A DNA stretch of 64,000 nt. It comes from Phlegmacium glaucopus (Eukaryota > Basidiomycota > Agaricomycetes > Agaricales > Cortinariaceae). A program made the translations under genes and the position numbers. Under the pieces are notes generated by a model, which saw only the letters and a program-made list of their open reading frames with translations, was not told the DNA's origin and did no database searches. Shown here piece after piece: positions 23,594 to 33,850 of this stretch. The DNA lies in assembly GCA_015039465.1 (NCBI GenBank), contig MU130695.1:707394-771393 (forward strand), read 5' to 3'. Position 1 is the stretch's first letter. Each line of letters opens with the position of its first letter.

Positions 23594-24200
23594 AAGCAGC
23601 GATCATTGTGGGACTTACAAATGTCCCATCGATATTTTCTAATGAGGACGCAACGACAGCAGGTTACTTTGGCAACATTTCCGTGAGCTTTCCTATGAAC
23701 CCATATCGATATATATATATAAATCCCTAACTAGAAAATCCTCGTACTTCGTGCAGTTGGCCTATTTCGCATGCTACTTCACGGAGTTTGTCGGAACGGC
23801 TATGCTCATGATGGACATCTTGACAACACTTAGTGATAAAAGAACCAATCAGGCATTGTGCCCGTTGGGTTCTTTGTACTCATGGTTGGGATCGCTACCG
23901 TTTCTTAGGATGCAGGTGTATGCAAAGATTCCTTTCGCTTTCCCTTACCACCAAAAGACTAAGTTCTTAGGATTCACGATAATCCAGCGCGTGATTTGCC
24001 CGTCCCTACCGCCATGCGGAAAAGTATTCCCCTTGAGACAGACAGTCACTCCCTTTTCTCCACAGATTTTGTATATTTGAACAGTCAATACTTGGTCTAG
24101 ACACCTCCCTTTGCTACTATCATGATAGCGCAAGTTGGGACCCTGTTCTGTGATATCTTCCTCTTCACGGGAGACCAGCGTATCATTGATGGATTGTCGG
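23594..24200 (+). pseudogene. Aquaporin / aquaglyceroporin relic (MIP family)
   Basis: Reading across frames gives an ordered series of MIP pieces. These are a TTAGYFGN-like segment, ACYFTEFVGTAMLMMDIL then SDKRTNQAL (helix 5 and loop), and FFVLMVGIATVS in another frame. After a probable intron there is a GFTI(N)PARDL stretch in which one base is missing from the second NPA-type box, then IAQVGTLFCDIFLFTGDQRI (helix 6 end). Several one-base losses break the frame, so the copy is dead. It lies between the F-box gene and HEM13. The approximate left limit could extend to about 23,420. Confidence 0.6.
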
Positions 24201-24434
24201 TGGACATGTTTACCTATACACCCACATTTCATCCTAACCCTTTTTGATTTTGTCAGATCGATATATCTACGAAACAGCCCAAGGCAAACGACAAACATTG
24301 GCTGGTGAGCCAGGAGGAATGATCTAAACCTAGAGGATCGTTGATGATGACATGGTCGGTCTTTTCTAAAATCATCTATACACTGTATATCGATACTATA
24401 CATGGACTACAACACGGTTTATTCTTCTTCGACT

Positions 24435-25493
24435 TCAAACCCATGCCTTTGGCTCCTTGAGTACAGCAACTAGCTTCCCTTCTTCTGTTCCCTCTCCTCC
24501 AAGCTCAGACATGTACTCCCATCTGGCAGTCTCCGGTAAACTCATCAGAATACTCTCAATCCTCGCTCCAGGAGTACTCAACCCAAACTTGGTCCCTCGA
24601 TCGTACACCAAATTAAACTCCACATAACGGCCCCTCCGGACTAATTGCCAGCGTCGTTGGTGGGATGTAGACGGCATGGAACAGCGGATTTGTAGAATCG
24701 GGATATAAGATGGGATGAAGGCGTTGCCCAAGTCCTTAAAGAATGCAAAAATATCTGTTGGGGATTTAGGTCTAGGAGCCTCAGATTCTGAACTTGATAA
24801 ACGAAGATGGGGGCCAGAATTGAGATCGTCGAAAAATAACCCTCCTATTCCGCGCGTTTCTCCTCGATGAGGGATGAAGAAGTATTCATCGCACCATTTT
24901 TTGAAAGTAGGATAGAGTTGAGAACCATGTTTATCACAGGCGGTCTTCAACGTCGAGTGAAAATGGACTGCATCTTCTTCATAAAGATACGAAGGGGTCA
25001 AGTCCGATCCACCACCAAACCACCAAGCCAAAACCTTGTCACTATTGTCTGATTCGGGGGTTTTCGGTTCTGTTATCTCGAAATACCGATAATTGGCGTG
25101 AACGGTAGGTGCATGAGGATTTCGAGGATGGATGACCAAGCTTAAACCTGCAGCGAAGAAAGGAAGACCTTCAGGACGGTCGGGAAGGGGCATCGATGTA
25201 TGATCGGCGCGCATCTGTTTGATCGCGGGTGGCGGAAGGATACCATGAACGATGGAGATATTGACTCCTGCTTTTTCGAGAATGGAATGAGGTGCTGAGG
25301 ATGTGATAGTAGAATCTTCGTCGATTGGAGATGCGAAAACACAAGATTTGCCTACTCCTCCCTGACTGCGTATCCAGGAGTCCCGTTTGAAAGGAGGTGC
25401 ATTGGGGTCTAGTTTTTCGAACGCTAGGACAATATCTTCTTGGAGATTATTGATATATTCTTCCACTTGTTGGCGCATAGGAACTGTAGACAT
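24435..25493 (-). CDS. HEM13: Coproporphyrinogen III oxidase (oxygen-dependent)
   Basis: An intronless 352-residue protein starting at the ATG of MSTVPMRQQVEEYINNL. Conserved blocks are in order: RGGVGKSCVF-like SQGGVGKSCVF, ANYRYFEI, AWWFGGGSDLTPSYLYEEDA, YPTFKKWCDEYFFIPHRGET, RGIGGLFFDDL, GRYVEFNLVYDRGTKFGL and TPGARIESILMSLP. The enzyme converts coproporphyrinogen III to protoporphyrinogen IX using oxygen, late in haem synthesis. The segment before QRRWQLVRRGRYVEF (ILQIRCSMPSTSH) departs from the usual family sequence, but motif residues are kept. It is divergent from the RNA-ligase-like gene. Confidence 0.94.
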   Translation of the reverse strand: MSTVPMRQQVEEYINNLQEDIVLAFEKLDPNAPPFKRDSWIRSQGGVGKSCVFASPIDEDSTITSSAPHSILEKAGVNISIVHGILPPPAIKQMRADHTSMPLPDRPEGLPFFAAGLSLVIHPRNPHAPTVHANYRYFEITEPKTPESDNSDKVLAWWFGGGSDLTPSYLYEEDAVHFHSTLKTACDKHGSQLYPTFKKWCDEYFFIPHRGETRGIGGLFFDDLNSGPHLRLSSSESEAPRPKSPTDIFAFFKDLGNAFIPSYIPILQIRCSMPSTSHQRRWQLVRRGRYVEFNLVYDRGTKFGLSTPGARIESILMSLPETARWEYMSELGGEGTEEGKLVAVLKEPKAWV

Positions 25494-25617
25494 GGTCGTA
25501 GAGATGAGAGTCACCGGTCAACCGGTCAAGGCTGGTCATAGTTATAACCGTCCTGACGACAGTTGATGGCATTGAACATGGGTCGGAGTTAGCTCTGTGT
25601 AAGTAACCGTCAAGAAT
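25494..25617. promoter_or_regulatory. Short divergent intergenic region HEM13 / RNA ligase
   Basis: Only about 125 bp separate the HEM13 start from the first ATG upstream of the RNA-ligase frame. It contains an ACCGGTCAACCGGTC direct repeat next to HEM13. A shared bidirectional promoter is inferred from the geometry only. Confidence 0.35.
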
Positions 25618-25823
25618 GACTGCCCCACATCCTCGTGGACTTCAGCCCTGCCCTTCTGTGGGATTTTCGTCGTGCTTCTGGGCATGACCCTAGGGCAAGT
25701 TTCGATATCGATCATTTTCTAAGCTTCGAAGGCCTCGAGGCCACGACCTCGCGGAAAGTTTCTACGTCTTCGCCTGTGAAGATCTTATTCTTGAATCGGT
25801 CTTACCTCTACAGACAAGCGACT

Positions 25824-27182
25824 ATGCCATATCTAGACCCACGAAGGTCTCTTGTCATTGATCCTGCACAACTCAGAGACTACGCAGAAGTGCGTCCAAG
25901 GCCTCCCAACCAAAAGATCTGTGCATTGCTCACGACAAAATACCACCCCACACTTCCTCTCGCCATCCACAATTACACCAATGCTGCTTTCATGCGCAAC
26001 AACACTGATGATATGGCCGAGGCTGCAAGGTCGCTCGTAACTGAATCGAATTCAGGACAAGTTGTCTCCAGGAGCTTCTCGAAATTCTTCAACCATCACG
26101 AAAAACAAGCCTATAAACCGACAGGAGATGAATATGCCTTCGCTATCGAGGAGAAAGTCGATGGAAGTATCATTAGCCTCTTCTGTTACAAAAACGAATG
26201 GTTGATGGCCAGTAGATCTGCTTTCGAAACCCCGCATACCATTTCAGCTCGTAGGATTCTGGATAAACTGTATCCAAATGTATTGACGACACTCGATAAA
26301 TCCAAAACATATGTATTCGAACTCATCGATCCAAGGATGCCCATACGCGTCGTCTATCAAGAAGCGGACCTCGTACTGCTAGCGATTTTTGCAAAGGACG
26401 GACAAGAGCCATCTTATAACTTTGATTGGACTACATTTCCGTTCGCGAGGCCAAAGGTTCATGACGCTCGTGAGGTTAATCCAAAAAAACTTAGCCAGAT
26501 GAATTGGCATAATGAGGAGAGCTTTGTCGTTAAATTCTGGCTTACCCTAGAAGATCGATATCCTCAACGCATAAAGGTCAAATTCGAAAGTTATCTTCGA
26601 CTCCCAGCACCTGGGCCTGTCACCAAGGCAGTCCCGACGTCAACAACTCCACAGTCTGCTTCAACTTCAAAGTCTAATCATCAAACGACATTCCCACCTG
26701 CCACCTATCCTCCATCGAATTCCGGAATACTGCAGATCTACAAAGTCAATCGATCAAAAATCCCTCATTTTGACGCACCTGCTATTGCTACCAAAATGGA
26801 TGTACTCCGACAAGCATATCTTGTGTCTCTCCAGGAGATTGCTGATGATTACGGCGGTGAGGCTTGGTTGAACCGAGTCGAAAGGGTCTGGAAGCGTATT
26901 GACGCTCTAATCACACTTCAAGAGGATGAATGGCGTCGAATATTAGTTATCCTCCGGCGAGAGGGGTATAAACCCGGCCAAGGGAAAGCAAAAGTTTCGA
27001 GAACCGTGAAACAAACTTTTGAAAAGAGAATACAACGTTCTGATATAGATTCACAATTTCGTGCTGCGTTGACTGCTTGGTTTGTTGGTGATTTGGCGAT
27101 GAAGCAGGTTGCTTTGGTTCTTCAGAGTATGGAGATCCCTGTGGATTTACGATCGGAGGACGTCTTGGATTTTACGCCATGA
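25824..27182 (+). CDS. T4 Rnl1-like RNA ligase domain protein
   Basis: From the ATG at 25,824 the protein has 452 residues. Nucleotidyltransferase motifs are visible in order. Motif I is FAIEEKVDGSIIS, with the probable AMP-accepting Lys at residue about 111. Then come WLMASRSAF (Ia region), TYVFELIDP (III), NEESFVVKFW (IV region) and RIKVKFESYLRL (V, with the Lys pair). This matches the T4 RNA ligase 1 N-terminal family (also the ligase module of yeast Trl1), which seals RNA 3'-OH and 5'-phosphate ends using ATP. No kinase or cyclic phosphodiesterase domain follows. The open frame extends upstream to about 25,635 without an ATG. An ATG at 25,618 in another frame plus an unrecognised intron could add an N-terminal exon. 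Confidence 0.75.
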   Translation: MPYLDPRRSLVIDPAQLRDYAEVRPRPPNQKICALLTTKYHPTLPLAIHNYTNAAFMRNNTDDMAEAARSLVTESNSGQVVSRSFSKFFNHHEKQAYKPTGDEYAFAIEEKVDGSIISLFCYKNEWLMASRSAFETPHTISARRILDKLYPNVLTTLDKSKTYVFELIDPRMPIRVVYQEADLVLLAIFAKDGQEPSYNFDWTTFPFARPKVHDAREVNPKKLSQMNWHNEESFVVKFWLTLEDRYPQRIKVKFESYLRLPAPGPVTKAVPTSTTPQSASTSKSNHQTTFPPATYPPSNSGILQIYKVNRSKIPHFDAPAIATKMDVLRQAYLVSLQEIADDYGGEAWLNRVERVWKRIDALITLQEDEWRRILVILRREGYKPGQGKAKVSRTVKQTFEKRIQRSDIDSQFRAALTAWFVGDLAMKQVALVLQSMEIPVDLRSEDVLDFTP

Positions 27183-28275
27183 ATTTTAATTAATTGCTGG
27201 CTTGACATTTGCTAGGATATGGTACTTGTTACAGATGGTAACTCATGGGATTATAAATATCGTTCTTGTGCACGACGTAACTAGTGCTCCGACATTAGAA
27301 AGTTGAATAAGAGTCTTTTTGTAAGATGCTATTGATGATGCTGACCACTTTACACCTTCAATGATCAGGAGAGGAAACAGATCTCAACAGCGGCAAAATC
27401 GTTATTGCACATCGGATATCCGTTTATGATGTTCTTGACCCGTTTTTGACCCGTGTCTTGCGTCGTGTCTCGCAACCTGACATCCAAAAAAAAGTTATAT
27501 GGTGGAATAACGATCGTTATAAGAAACCCCATACCATGAGAGCCTGCCTGAGTTGTTCATTTTGTGTCTCGCACCAGACAATTTTTCTTTTAAGTTCTTT
27601 CAACTCTGCCCCAGCCATCTCTGCCCTCTCCCGCGACTTCCTTATCTAACACAACCACTTCCAGTTGTTATGCATCAACAAGGCGATTTTCAGGGAGTTA
27701 TGATTGCTGTTATTTGCACCACCCAGTAAGTTCGTCCTGGAGTTTTCTGGGTTAGGCTGGTTTGGGAAGGAAAGATTGCATTTGAGGTCTCGCAGAAGTC
27801 TCGCGTAGTCTGCTCGTCGGGCTTCTAGAACGCGGAATTTGCGCATAATTTTGGAGTCCCTTGATCATCGCCTGCAGGCTGCGAATTTGCTAGGCGTTCT
27901 CAGCCAAGGATCAAAATTTTATTAATTTATGTACCACTGGGAGAGGTGAGGGACCCCCCAGGGGAGGTTTCGCACTCGGAGGTGGAGAAGCCTGTCGAGG
28001 GGGTAAACTCAGGGTGACGAGATTCGTCCGATGGCCAATGCATTCGAGGGTGTTTTGATTGGTGATTCCTAGCACGGGATATTGGGGATGGGGAAGAACC
28101 GGATAGAAGATTGACGAACAACGTTGTAGCAAGTGTGCAGGTGGTGATGCTGATGTTTTGAAGTTGGCGCGTAAAAGTCTACTTGTAACCTAAAGTGCTG
28201 TTTATGTAATCGAGAGCATCTTTCCTTCTGACGCTCATCACCTTTATCGCTCACCACAACTCACTGTTCAAAGAT
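27183..28275. other. Intergenic region, nothing recognised
   Basis: No domain-bearing open stretch or RNA gene could be supported. The right end is the likely promoter of the NB-ARC gene. Confidence 0.4.
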
Positions 28276-31209
28276 ATGAAGCGCATTTCTAAGAAAGTCG
28301 TCAAGCCCAAGAAATCAAAATACTCATCTCAGACCATCAGCGATGCTCTGGGTTCAAGCTCTGAACCAGCAACCATCAAAACAAGCACCGCTGATCCCAT
28401 GCTATCCGTTCCCGCTAATGCTGCGGCTGCAAGCGCACAAGTTATTCAAGTCGCTGGTGTGACTGTGAGCGTTCAATTTCGCCCATCGCATCCTTAAGTA
28501 TTTAACCATCGTCATCGATCAGGCCGCCCATGACCTAGTCTCTACTTCGGTTTCCGCTTTGGCGATCAATGAGCAAGATGTAAGCATTCCAGTCGCTGGC
28601 GTTACTGTGAGCGTTCAACTTCCCCATCACATTCTTAAGCATTTAACCATCGTTATCGATCAGGCCGCCCATAACCTAGTCTCTACTTCGGTTTCCACTT
28701 TGGCGATCAATGATCTTGCTCCTGTAAGCATTCCAGCCGCTGGCGTTAGTGTGAGTGTTCAACTTAGTCCATCATATCCATCACTACTCAATCATCCTCA
28801 TCCATCAGAGTGGCCATGAACTCCAAGTCTCCGCTTCGGTTTCCGCTCTGGCTGTTGCTCCTGTAGCCCATCCGGAAGGAAATTCACCCTCGCCTGATGC
28901 CGTAATGCAAGCTAAATTGGGATCCATAGAATGGCAACAAAATCCCTCGGTGAGTTGCTTGCACCATGTGTTCTTGGCTTTCGCTGATGATGATCAGCAG
29001 GTTCAACAATCTGTCTTGGGTCTCTTTGCGAATGCCCAGAATATCCTCATTACTGGCAGCATTTTTGTAAGTCTTTCTCGTAGGTTTTGTGTATGATTTA
29101 GCAATAATTATACATATAGAACAATGTCAATAGTCTCCCTGCCAATACTGGTGAAAGGCAGATGAAGATCCCTGTGGCTCAAAAACCCAATTCTAGCCCA
29201 ATCTTTACTGGACGGAAAAATGTACTCGATAAACTTGGGAAGATTTTTGTTCATCGTGCTACTGGTAGACTGATGTCAAGGCGCTCTTGTCTCCTGTGGG
29301 GACTGGGAGGGATTGGAAAGACCCAAATTTGTCTCAAGTTCATAGAAGAAATGCATGACAGGTAAGAGTTCTTACTCTACCATTCACAACACTGGATTCA
29401 TTTCTTGATAGTTTTTCACATGTCTTCTGGGTTGATGCCTCCTCTCAGGAGAGCATGGAAATGTCTCTCAAGGGCATATCTAGCCTTCCTGCTGCCCAAG
29501 ATTCCCATGTGGATGGCTCAGTTGAGTCTGTGCTCCAGTGGATATCTTCTCTTCAAGATGAATGGTTAATTGTGTTTGATAATGCTGATGATCCTCCTCC
29601 AGAGGTGGTGGACAAGTTCATTCCCCCATGCAACAGAGGTAATATTCTGATTACTAGCAGAAACCAATCCATGGGAAGGATTATATCATTTGGGAACAAA
29701 ATTGAGATCCATGAAATGGAGGTACCTGATGCTATAACTCTACTTCTCAAAGCTAGCTATTTGGGTGCATTGCCAGAGCATCTAGAAGCTGGAAAAAATA
29801 TTGTGACTGAACTTGGCTGCATTCCTCTTGCTATTGATCATGCTGGGGCCTATATTGAGGCTGGGAAATGTGATATTGATGAATATCTGAGGCAATTCTC
29901 AGTGCATCGTCAGGCTCTTATGTCAGATGCTACATTCACAGGGGCATCAAAGTATAATAAAACAGTGTATGGGACTTGGGATCTTTCTTTCAAAGAAATA
30001 GAAAAGAGGGCTAGTGGTGATTCCACTGCTGGAGATGCACAAGCAGCCCAGGCTGCAATCCTAATACTTCAAATATGTGCCTTCTATCATCATAGCAATA
30101 TTTCTAAAGATATATTCCAATCTGCTGCTGAAGAGGCCATGAAACATGTTATTGATAGTGACATAGCTGAGGAGTTACCTCAGGCAGTCACTTCACTGGA
30201 TTATACTCTGCTTGGTTTGGACAATGATGGTCACTGGGATGAGTTCATATTTGGACAAGGACTTAGTGTCCTTCTCTCATTCTCATTGATGAAAAGAGGA
30301 CAATCATCTAAAATGATGTCTGTTCATCCTCTGGTGCACTACTGGAGTCGGGAGAGAATGTCAAAATCTGAGCAGCAAAGAATGTGTGAGATAGGAAGCA
30401 TAATCTTGTCCTGTGCAATTCCATGGAGATTTGAAAGTCAGGATTATGCACTGCGACGGTTGATTTTTCCACATATTAAGGCAATTGAGTTACATGGAAG
30501 GCAGATGGGACAGATTGAGCAGTACTATGATGATAAATGGACTAATTTTGCATTAGTAATAAGGGAGAATGGGAACTGGGATAATGCAGAGCAGCTGGAG
30601 GTTCAAGTCATGAACATGAGGAAGAAGCTGCTTGGTGCAGAACATCCAGACACCCTCACCAGTATGGCAAATCTAGCAGTCACATACAATGATCAAGGAA
30701 GGTGGAATGAGGCAGAGCAGCTGCAGGGTCAAGTTATGGACATGAGGAAGGAGCTGCTTGGTGCAGAACATCCAGATACCCTCGGCAGTATGGCAAATCT
30801 TGCAAACACATTCAGGGATCAGGGAAGGTGGAATGAGGCAGAGCAGCTGCAGGTTCAAGTTATGGACATGAGGAAGAAGCTGCTTGGTACAGAGCATCCA
30901 CACACCCTCACCAGTATGGCAAATCTAGCAGTCACATACAGTGATCAAGGAAGGTGGAATGAGGCAGAGCAGCTGGAGGTTCAAGTTATGGACATGAGGA
31001 AGGAGCTGCTTGGTGCAGAACATCCAGACACCCTCAGCAGTATGGAAAATCTAGTAGTCACATACAGTGATCAGGGAAGATGGAATGAGGCAGAGCAGCT
31101 GAAGGTTCAAGTTATGGACGTGAGGAAGGAGCTGCTTGGTACAGAACATCCAAAGACCCTCACCAGTATGGCAAATATAGCAATTACATACAGAGATCAA
31201 GGAAGGTAG
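28276..31209 (+). CDS. NB-ARC / TPR NLR-like protein, truncated by a stop
   Basis: Seven exons (28276-28464, 28523-28606, 28664-28750, 28809-28949, 29001-29066, 29120-29361, 29412-31209) give 868 residues. A basic, Ser/Ala-rich N terminus leads into near-identical short exons, then ANAQNILITGSIFNNVNS, a short motif of a type I associate with sequence ahead of the nucleotide-binding domain in agaricomycete NLRs. The NB-ARC has Walker A GLGGIGKTQIC, Walker B EWLIVFDNADD, NILITSRNQ and GCIPLAIDHAGAY, with VHPLVHYWS near the winged helix. The C terminus is a run of 42-residue kinesin-light-chain-type TPRs, about five copies, such as EAEQLQVQVMDMRKKLLG. The array ends at TAG (31207-31209) where the repeat expects TGG (Trp). 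Repeat-like sequence continues for about 50 bp after it. Fungal NLRs of this layout act in non-self recognition. Confidence 0.82.
28427..28858 (+). repeat. Tandem exon-plus-intron duplications in the NLR gene
   Basis: Three consecutive units of about 140-145 bp each contain one short exon (84-87 nt, encoding for example SIPVAGVT or SIPAAGVS) and one intron. The introns share the donor context GTGAGCGTTCAA or GTGAGTGTTCAA, and two share the acceptor context ATCGATCAG before GCCGCCCAT. Exon lengths are multiples of three, so units can be gained or lost without changing frame. Confidence 0.8.
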
Positions 31210-31260
31210 AATGAAGCAGAGAAATTGGAGCTTGAAGTTGTAACTACAAGGAAGGGAACA
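30590..31260 (+). repeat. Near-identical 126-bp TPR-encoding tandem repeats
   Basis: About five copies of a 126-bp unit, each containing GAGGCAGAGCAGCTG and CTGCTTGGTACAGAACATCC or close variants, encode the TPR array. Copies differ by only a few bases, implying recent expansion or gene conversion. The last, more diverged copy contains the TGG to TAG stop. Confidence 0.85.
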
Positions 31261-31262
31261 TG

Positions 31263-32642
31263 AAGGGACTGAAGTAGTCTAATCAACAAAGTATAATAGT
31301 GTTTGTACTCTACCTTGTTGACTTTCAATTGCATTATGTTTTGGAACAACAAATTAAATTCCAAATTTTTGGCGGGAATATTTTGGAACTCTCATCAAAA
31401 ATAAATGAAACTGGCCTGTACTGTTGAAGGTCCCATCCCTACCTGATGAGTCATAGCTTATGTTTTCATTATAGATAAGACAAAAAGTGTAAATGAGCTC
31501 ACAAGGAGATTATGACAGTGTGTTATAAACTCTTTTCTTCTTGCCTCACTTCCTACATACATCTTTTATTCTTTCTTCCTTGTTTCACCTACATGCATAA
31601 TCCACACATTTTACACATGTTTTCCTTTTATACATGCATTTGTAGGGTTTATAATGACTTCAGTTGGGGATAGAAGTTTTTAGATTTAAGTGAGAGTAAA
31701 TGAGGATGAGTTTTCCAAGTAAAAAGATGATATTTTGTGTCTCTAATTCAGAATTCTACCCTATATATACATAACTGGACAATGATGCCACAATGCCTCA
31801 AAGTGGCCACTGAGGGATAGTATGCTATGAAAACTACAATACACATAAGGAAAGTCCAAATAAAGAAAGTAGCTGTGGGCCACCTCACTTACACTGCTGG
31901 CAGCAGGTGGTGTTTCTGATGGAAAAACTTATTTTTAGAAATGTTTTGTCATTTCTGATTACATTTTTCCTAAAGTTACACCAAAACAACTTCCTTATAA
32001 GGGAATTAATTTGGTGTAACCTTAAGAAAAATGTTTTAGAAGTGACAAAACATTTCTAAAAATAGGTTTTTCCAAAAGAAATACCACCTGCTGCCAGCAG
32101 TGTTAGCCATAATGGCTCCTATTGTGTGTTATGAATCTCAGGGATAAGTAGAGATCTTTTGCCAAATTTACATAGCTAAAGGGGAAAGGGTGTAAATGAT
32201 GTAAAGTGTGCTTGGTGCTGGATATCTACATTTCCAGGGTAATCCCAATTGCCAAGCCTCTCTTTGCTTGCTGTCCAGTGTTGACTTCCGAGTCTGTCTA
32301 CTTCTGTCAGATCACAGCTCTTTTATACAATTGAGATTACTACAAAAGTTGTGATCAATAAAAAAAAAAGATTTTGATTACCAACTGCAGTGTGAATTTA
32401 ATATATCAATATTATTATCCAAGGTTGGTACATGACTTTATCTTGTAGATAGTATGCCACAAGATGGCTTGTACTTGGTTGACAAGCTGCTTTGATCTTT
32501 GTATTACTACTAGAACGAGACACTCAAAGATGGTGTCACAGTGCCAAGCTAATGTTGTTTGGATGCTTTGAAGTGGAGTGAATTATAAATATCATGACTG
32601 AACAGCCAGTTGCTACACAGTGCCATTAAATAATTGAAAATT
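31263..32642. other. Gene-free flank of the repeat nest
   Basis: Apart from the CACTG MITE there is no supported gene. The stretch at about 31,530-31,640 contains pyrimidine-rich sequence with repeated ACATGCA/ACATAC words resembling that near 38,250-38,400 and 40,520-40,760, possibly fragments of a copia-type LTR. Confidence 0.4.
31892..32102. mobile_element. MITE with CACTGCTGGCAGCAGGTGG termini
   Basis: A 211-bp element has near-perfect inverted termini (CACTGCTGGCAGCAGGTGG and inward, total over 70 bp) flanked by TTA on both sides (31889-31891 and 32103-32105). A 3-bp duplication and CACTG ends recall CACTA/CMC-type elements; PIF/Harbinger is an alternative because of the TTA target. No coding sequence. 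A truncated relative ends at 43,732. Confidence 0.75.
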
Positions 32643-32809
32643 CATCAGGAAAAACACTTTGGGTCTAAGAGTCTCTCAGAGCAACTTCAAAAATTTAAGT
32701 GTACAAATCATTAAAAAATGCATTTGAAACATATTTATTTTTTTGAGGTTGGTCTGAGAGACTCCCAGAGTAGCTAGAGTGTCTTAGAGCTAAAGTGTTT
32801 TTCCTGATG
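32643..32809. repeat. Short TIR element, CATCAGGAAAAAC termini
   Basis: 167 bp bounded by CATCAGGAAAAACACTTTG on the left and its inverted counterpart ending TTTTTCCTGATG on the right, with further inverted similarity (GGGTCTAAGAG / TCTTAGAGC). No clear target duplication. The same termini bound the element at 39,199-40,148 and occur once more ending at 36,798, so this could also be the left end of a 4.2-kb element reaching 36,798. Confidence 0.6.
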
Positions 32810-33850
32810 TATCCAAGGACACCTCAGGACAACCTAGGACAACCTAGGACAGCATAGATAAAATTTTGAGTGTCACACATTTGCTCAGGACACCTTTAGT
32901 GTATCCTGGTGCATTGACCATCTGGATTAAATCACATCAGGAGGCCCTGGGAGTCCTTTAGAATTTATGATTTTTGCTAGACAATATTCAACCACCATGT
33001 CCAGGAAAGTATTTTGCAATTTTCTCAATAAGGAGAGCTGCTATTAATATAATTTAAACATATTCAGGGTCCTAAAACAATTCTCTACCATCTTTAAAAA
33101 ATTTCCTTTTTTGGAATTTTATGTAATCTACCCTGAATATGCTTGAAATCATGCTTATCTGTGATCCTGTGACCAATAGTCTGTGTGCCATCCAAAAGAT
33201 ATATAAACCACCCACAATTTTGTTTTCTTATTTCCTACTTCCCCCAGTATCATAATCTATAGTACTATATAACTTTGTATCACTATTTTATTATTATTTT
33301 ATTACTTGTATATATGATGTTTAGAATAATTGAATATGATTTTATTATATTATTATTATTCTGTTGTGTGAGACTATTCAAATATCTGGTTTATATATGC
33401 TCTAGCATCAGATCCAAAGGGACTAAGGCTGCCTCAGGATGCTCTCAGGTTGCCCCAGGACATACCCAGGACACCCCCAGTTTATGAAAAAAAGGACATT
33501 GGAATAATACCTTCTTAGAGCACTCTTGGTGGGGATGGCCACCTCCTGTTATGGCTGCTGGAGTGTCACGTCACGTCACACAGCCAAAAGTGTGACAAAC
33601 TGTGAAACACATGAATCTTTTGTTGCTCACTCAGTTTTGCATGCTTTACCTTGATTCTTTTTAGTGTAAAAAAGTGTTAAAATATATTAGAAGCTTTAAA
33701 ATCATAATTTATTGTCCAAATAACTAAGTTAAAGTGACATAAACTACCTAATCATCATCCCATGACTCCCATGACTCCCATATCCTCATTTCCTTCTTCT
33801 GAGAAGTCAAATTCCTCCCCAGACTCTGAAATATCTTCTGTCCCTTTAAG
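32810..33850 (+). repeat. Repeat copy A
   Basis: Non-coding repeat. Its part from about 32,820 to 33,470 is present in inverted orientation in the element at 39,199-40,148 (for example AAACCACCCACAATTTTG against CAAAATTGTGGGTGGTTT). Its part 32,923-33,850 is present again at 34,617-35,521, but there as a parallel complement (see 33,851-36,384). The stretch is poor in CpG. Confidence 0.8.
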
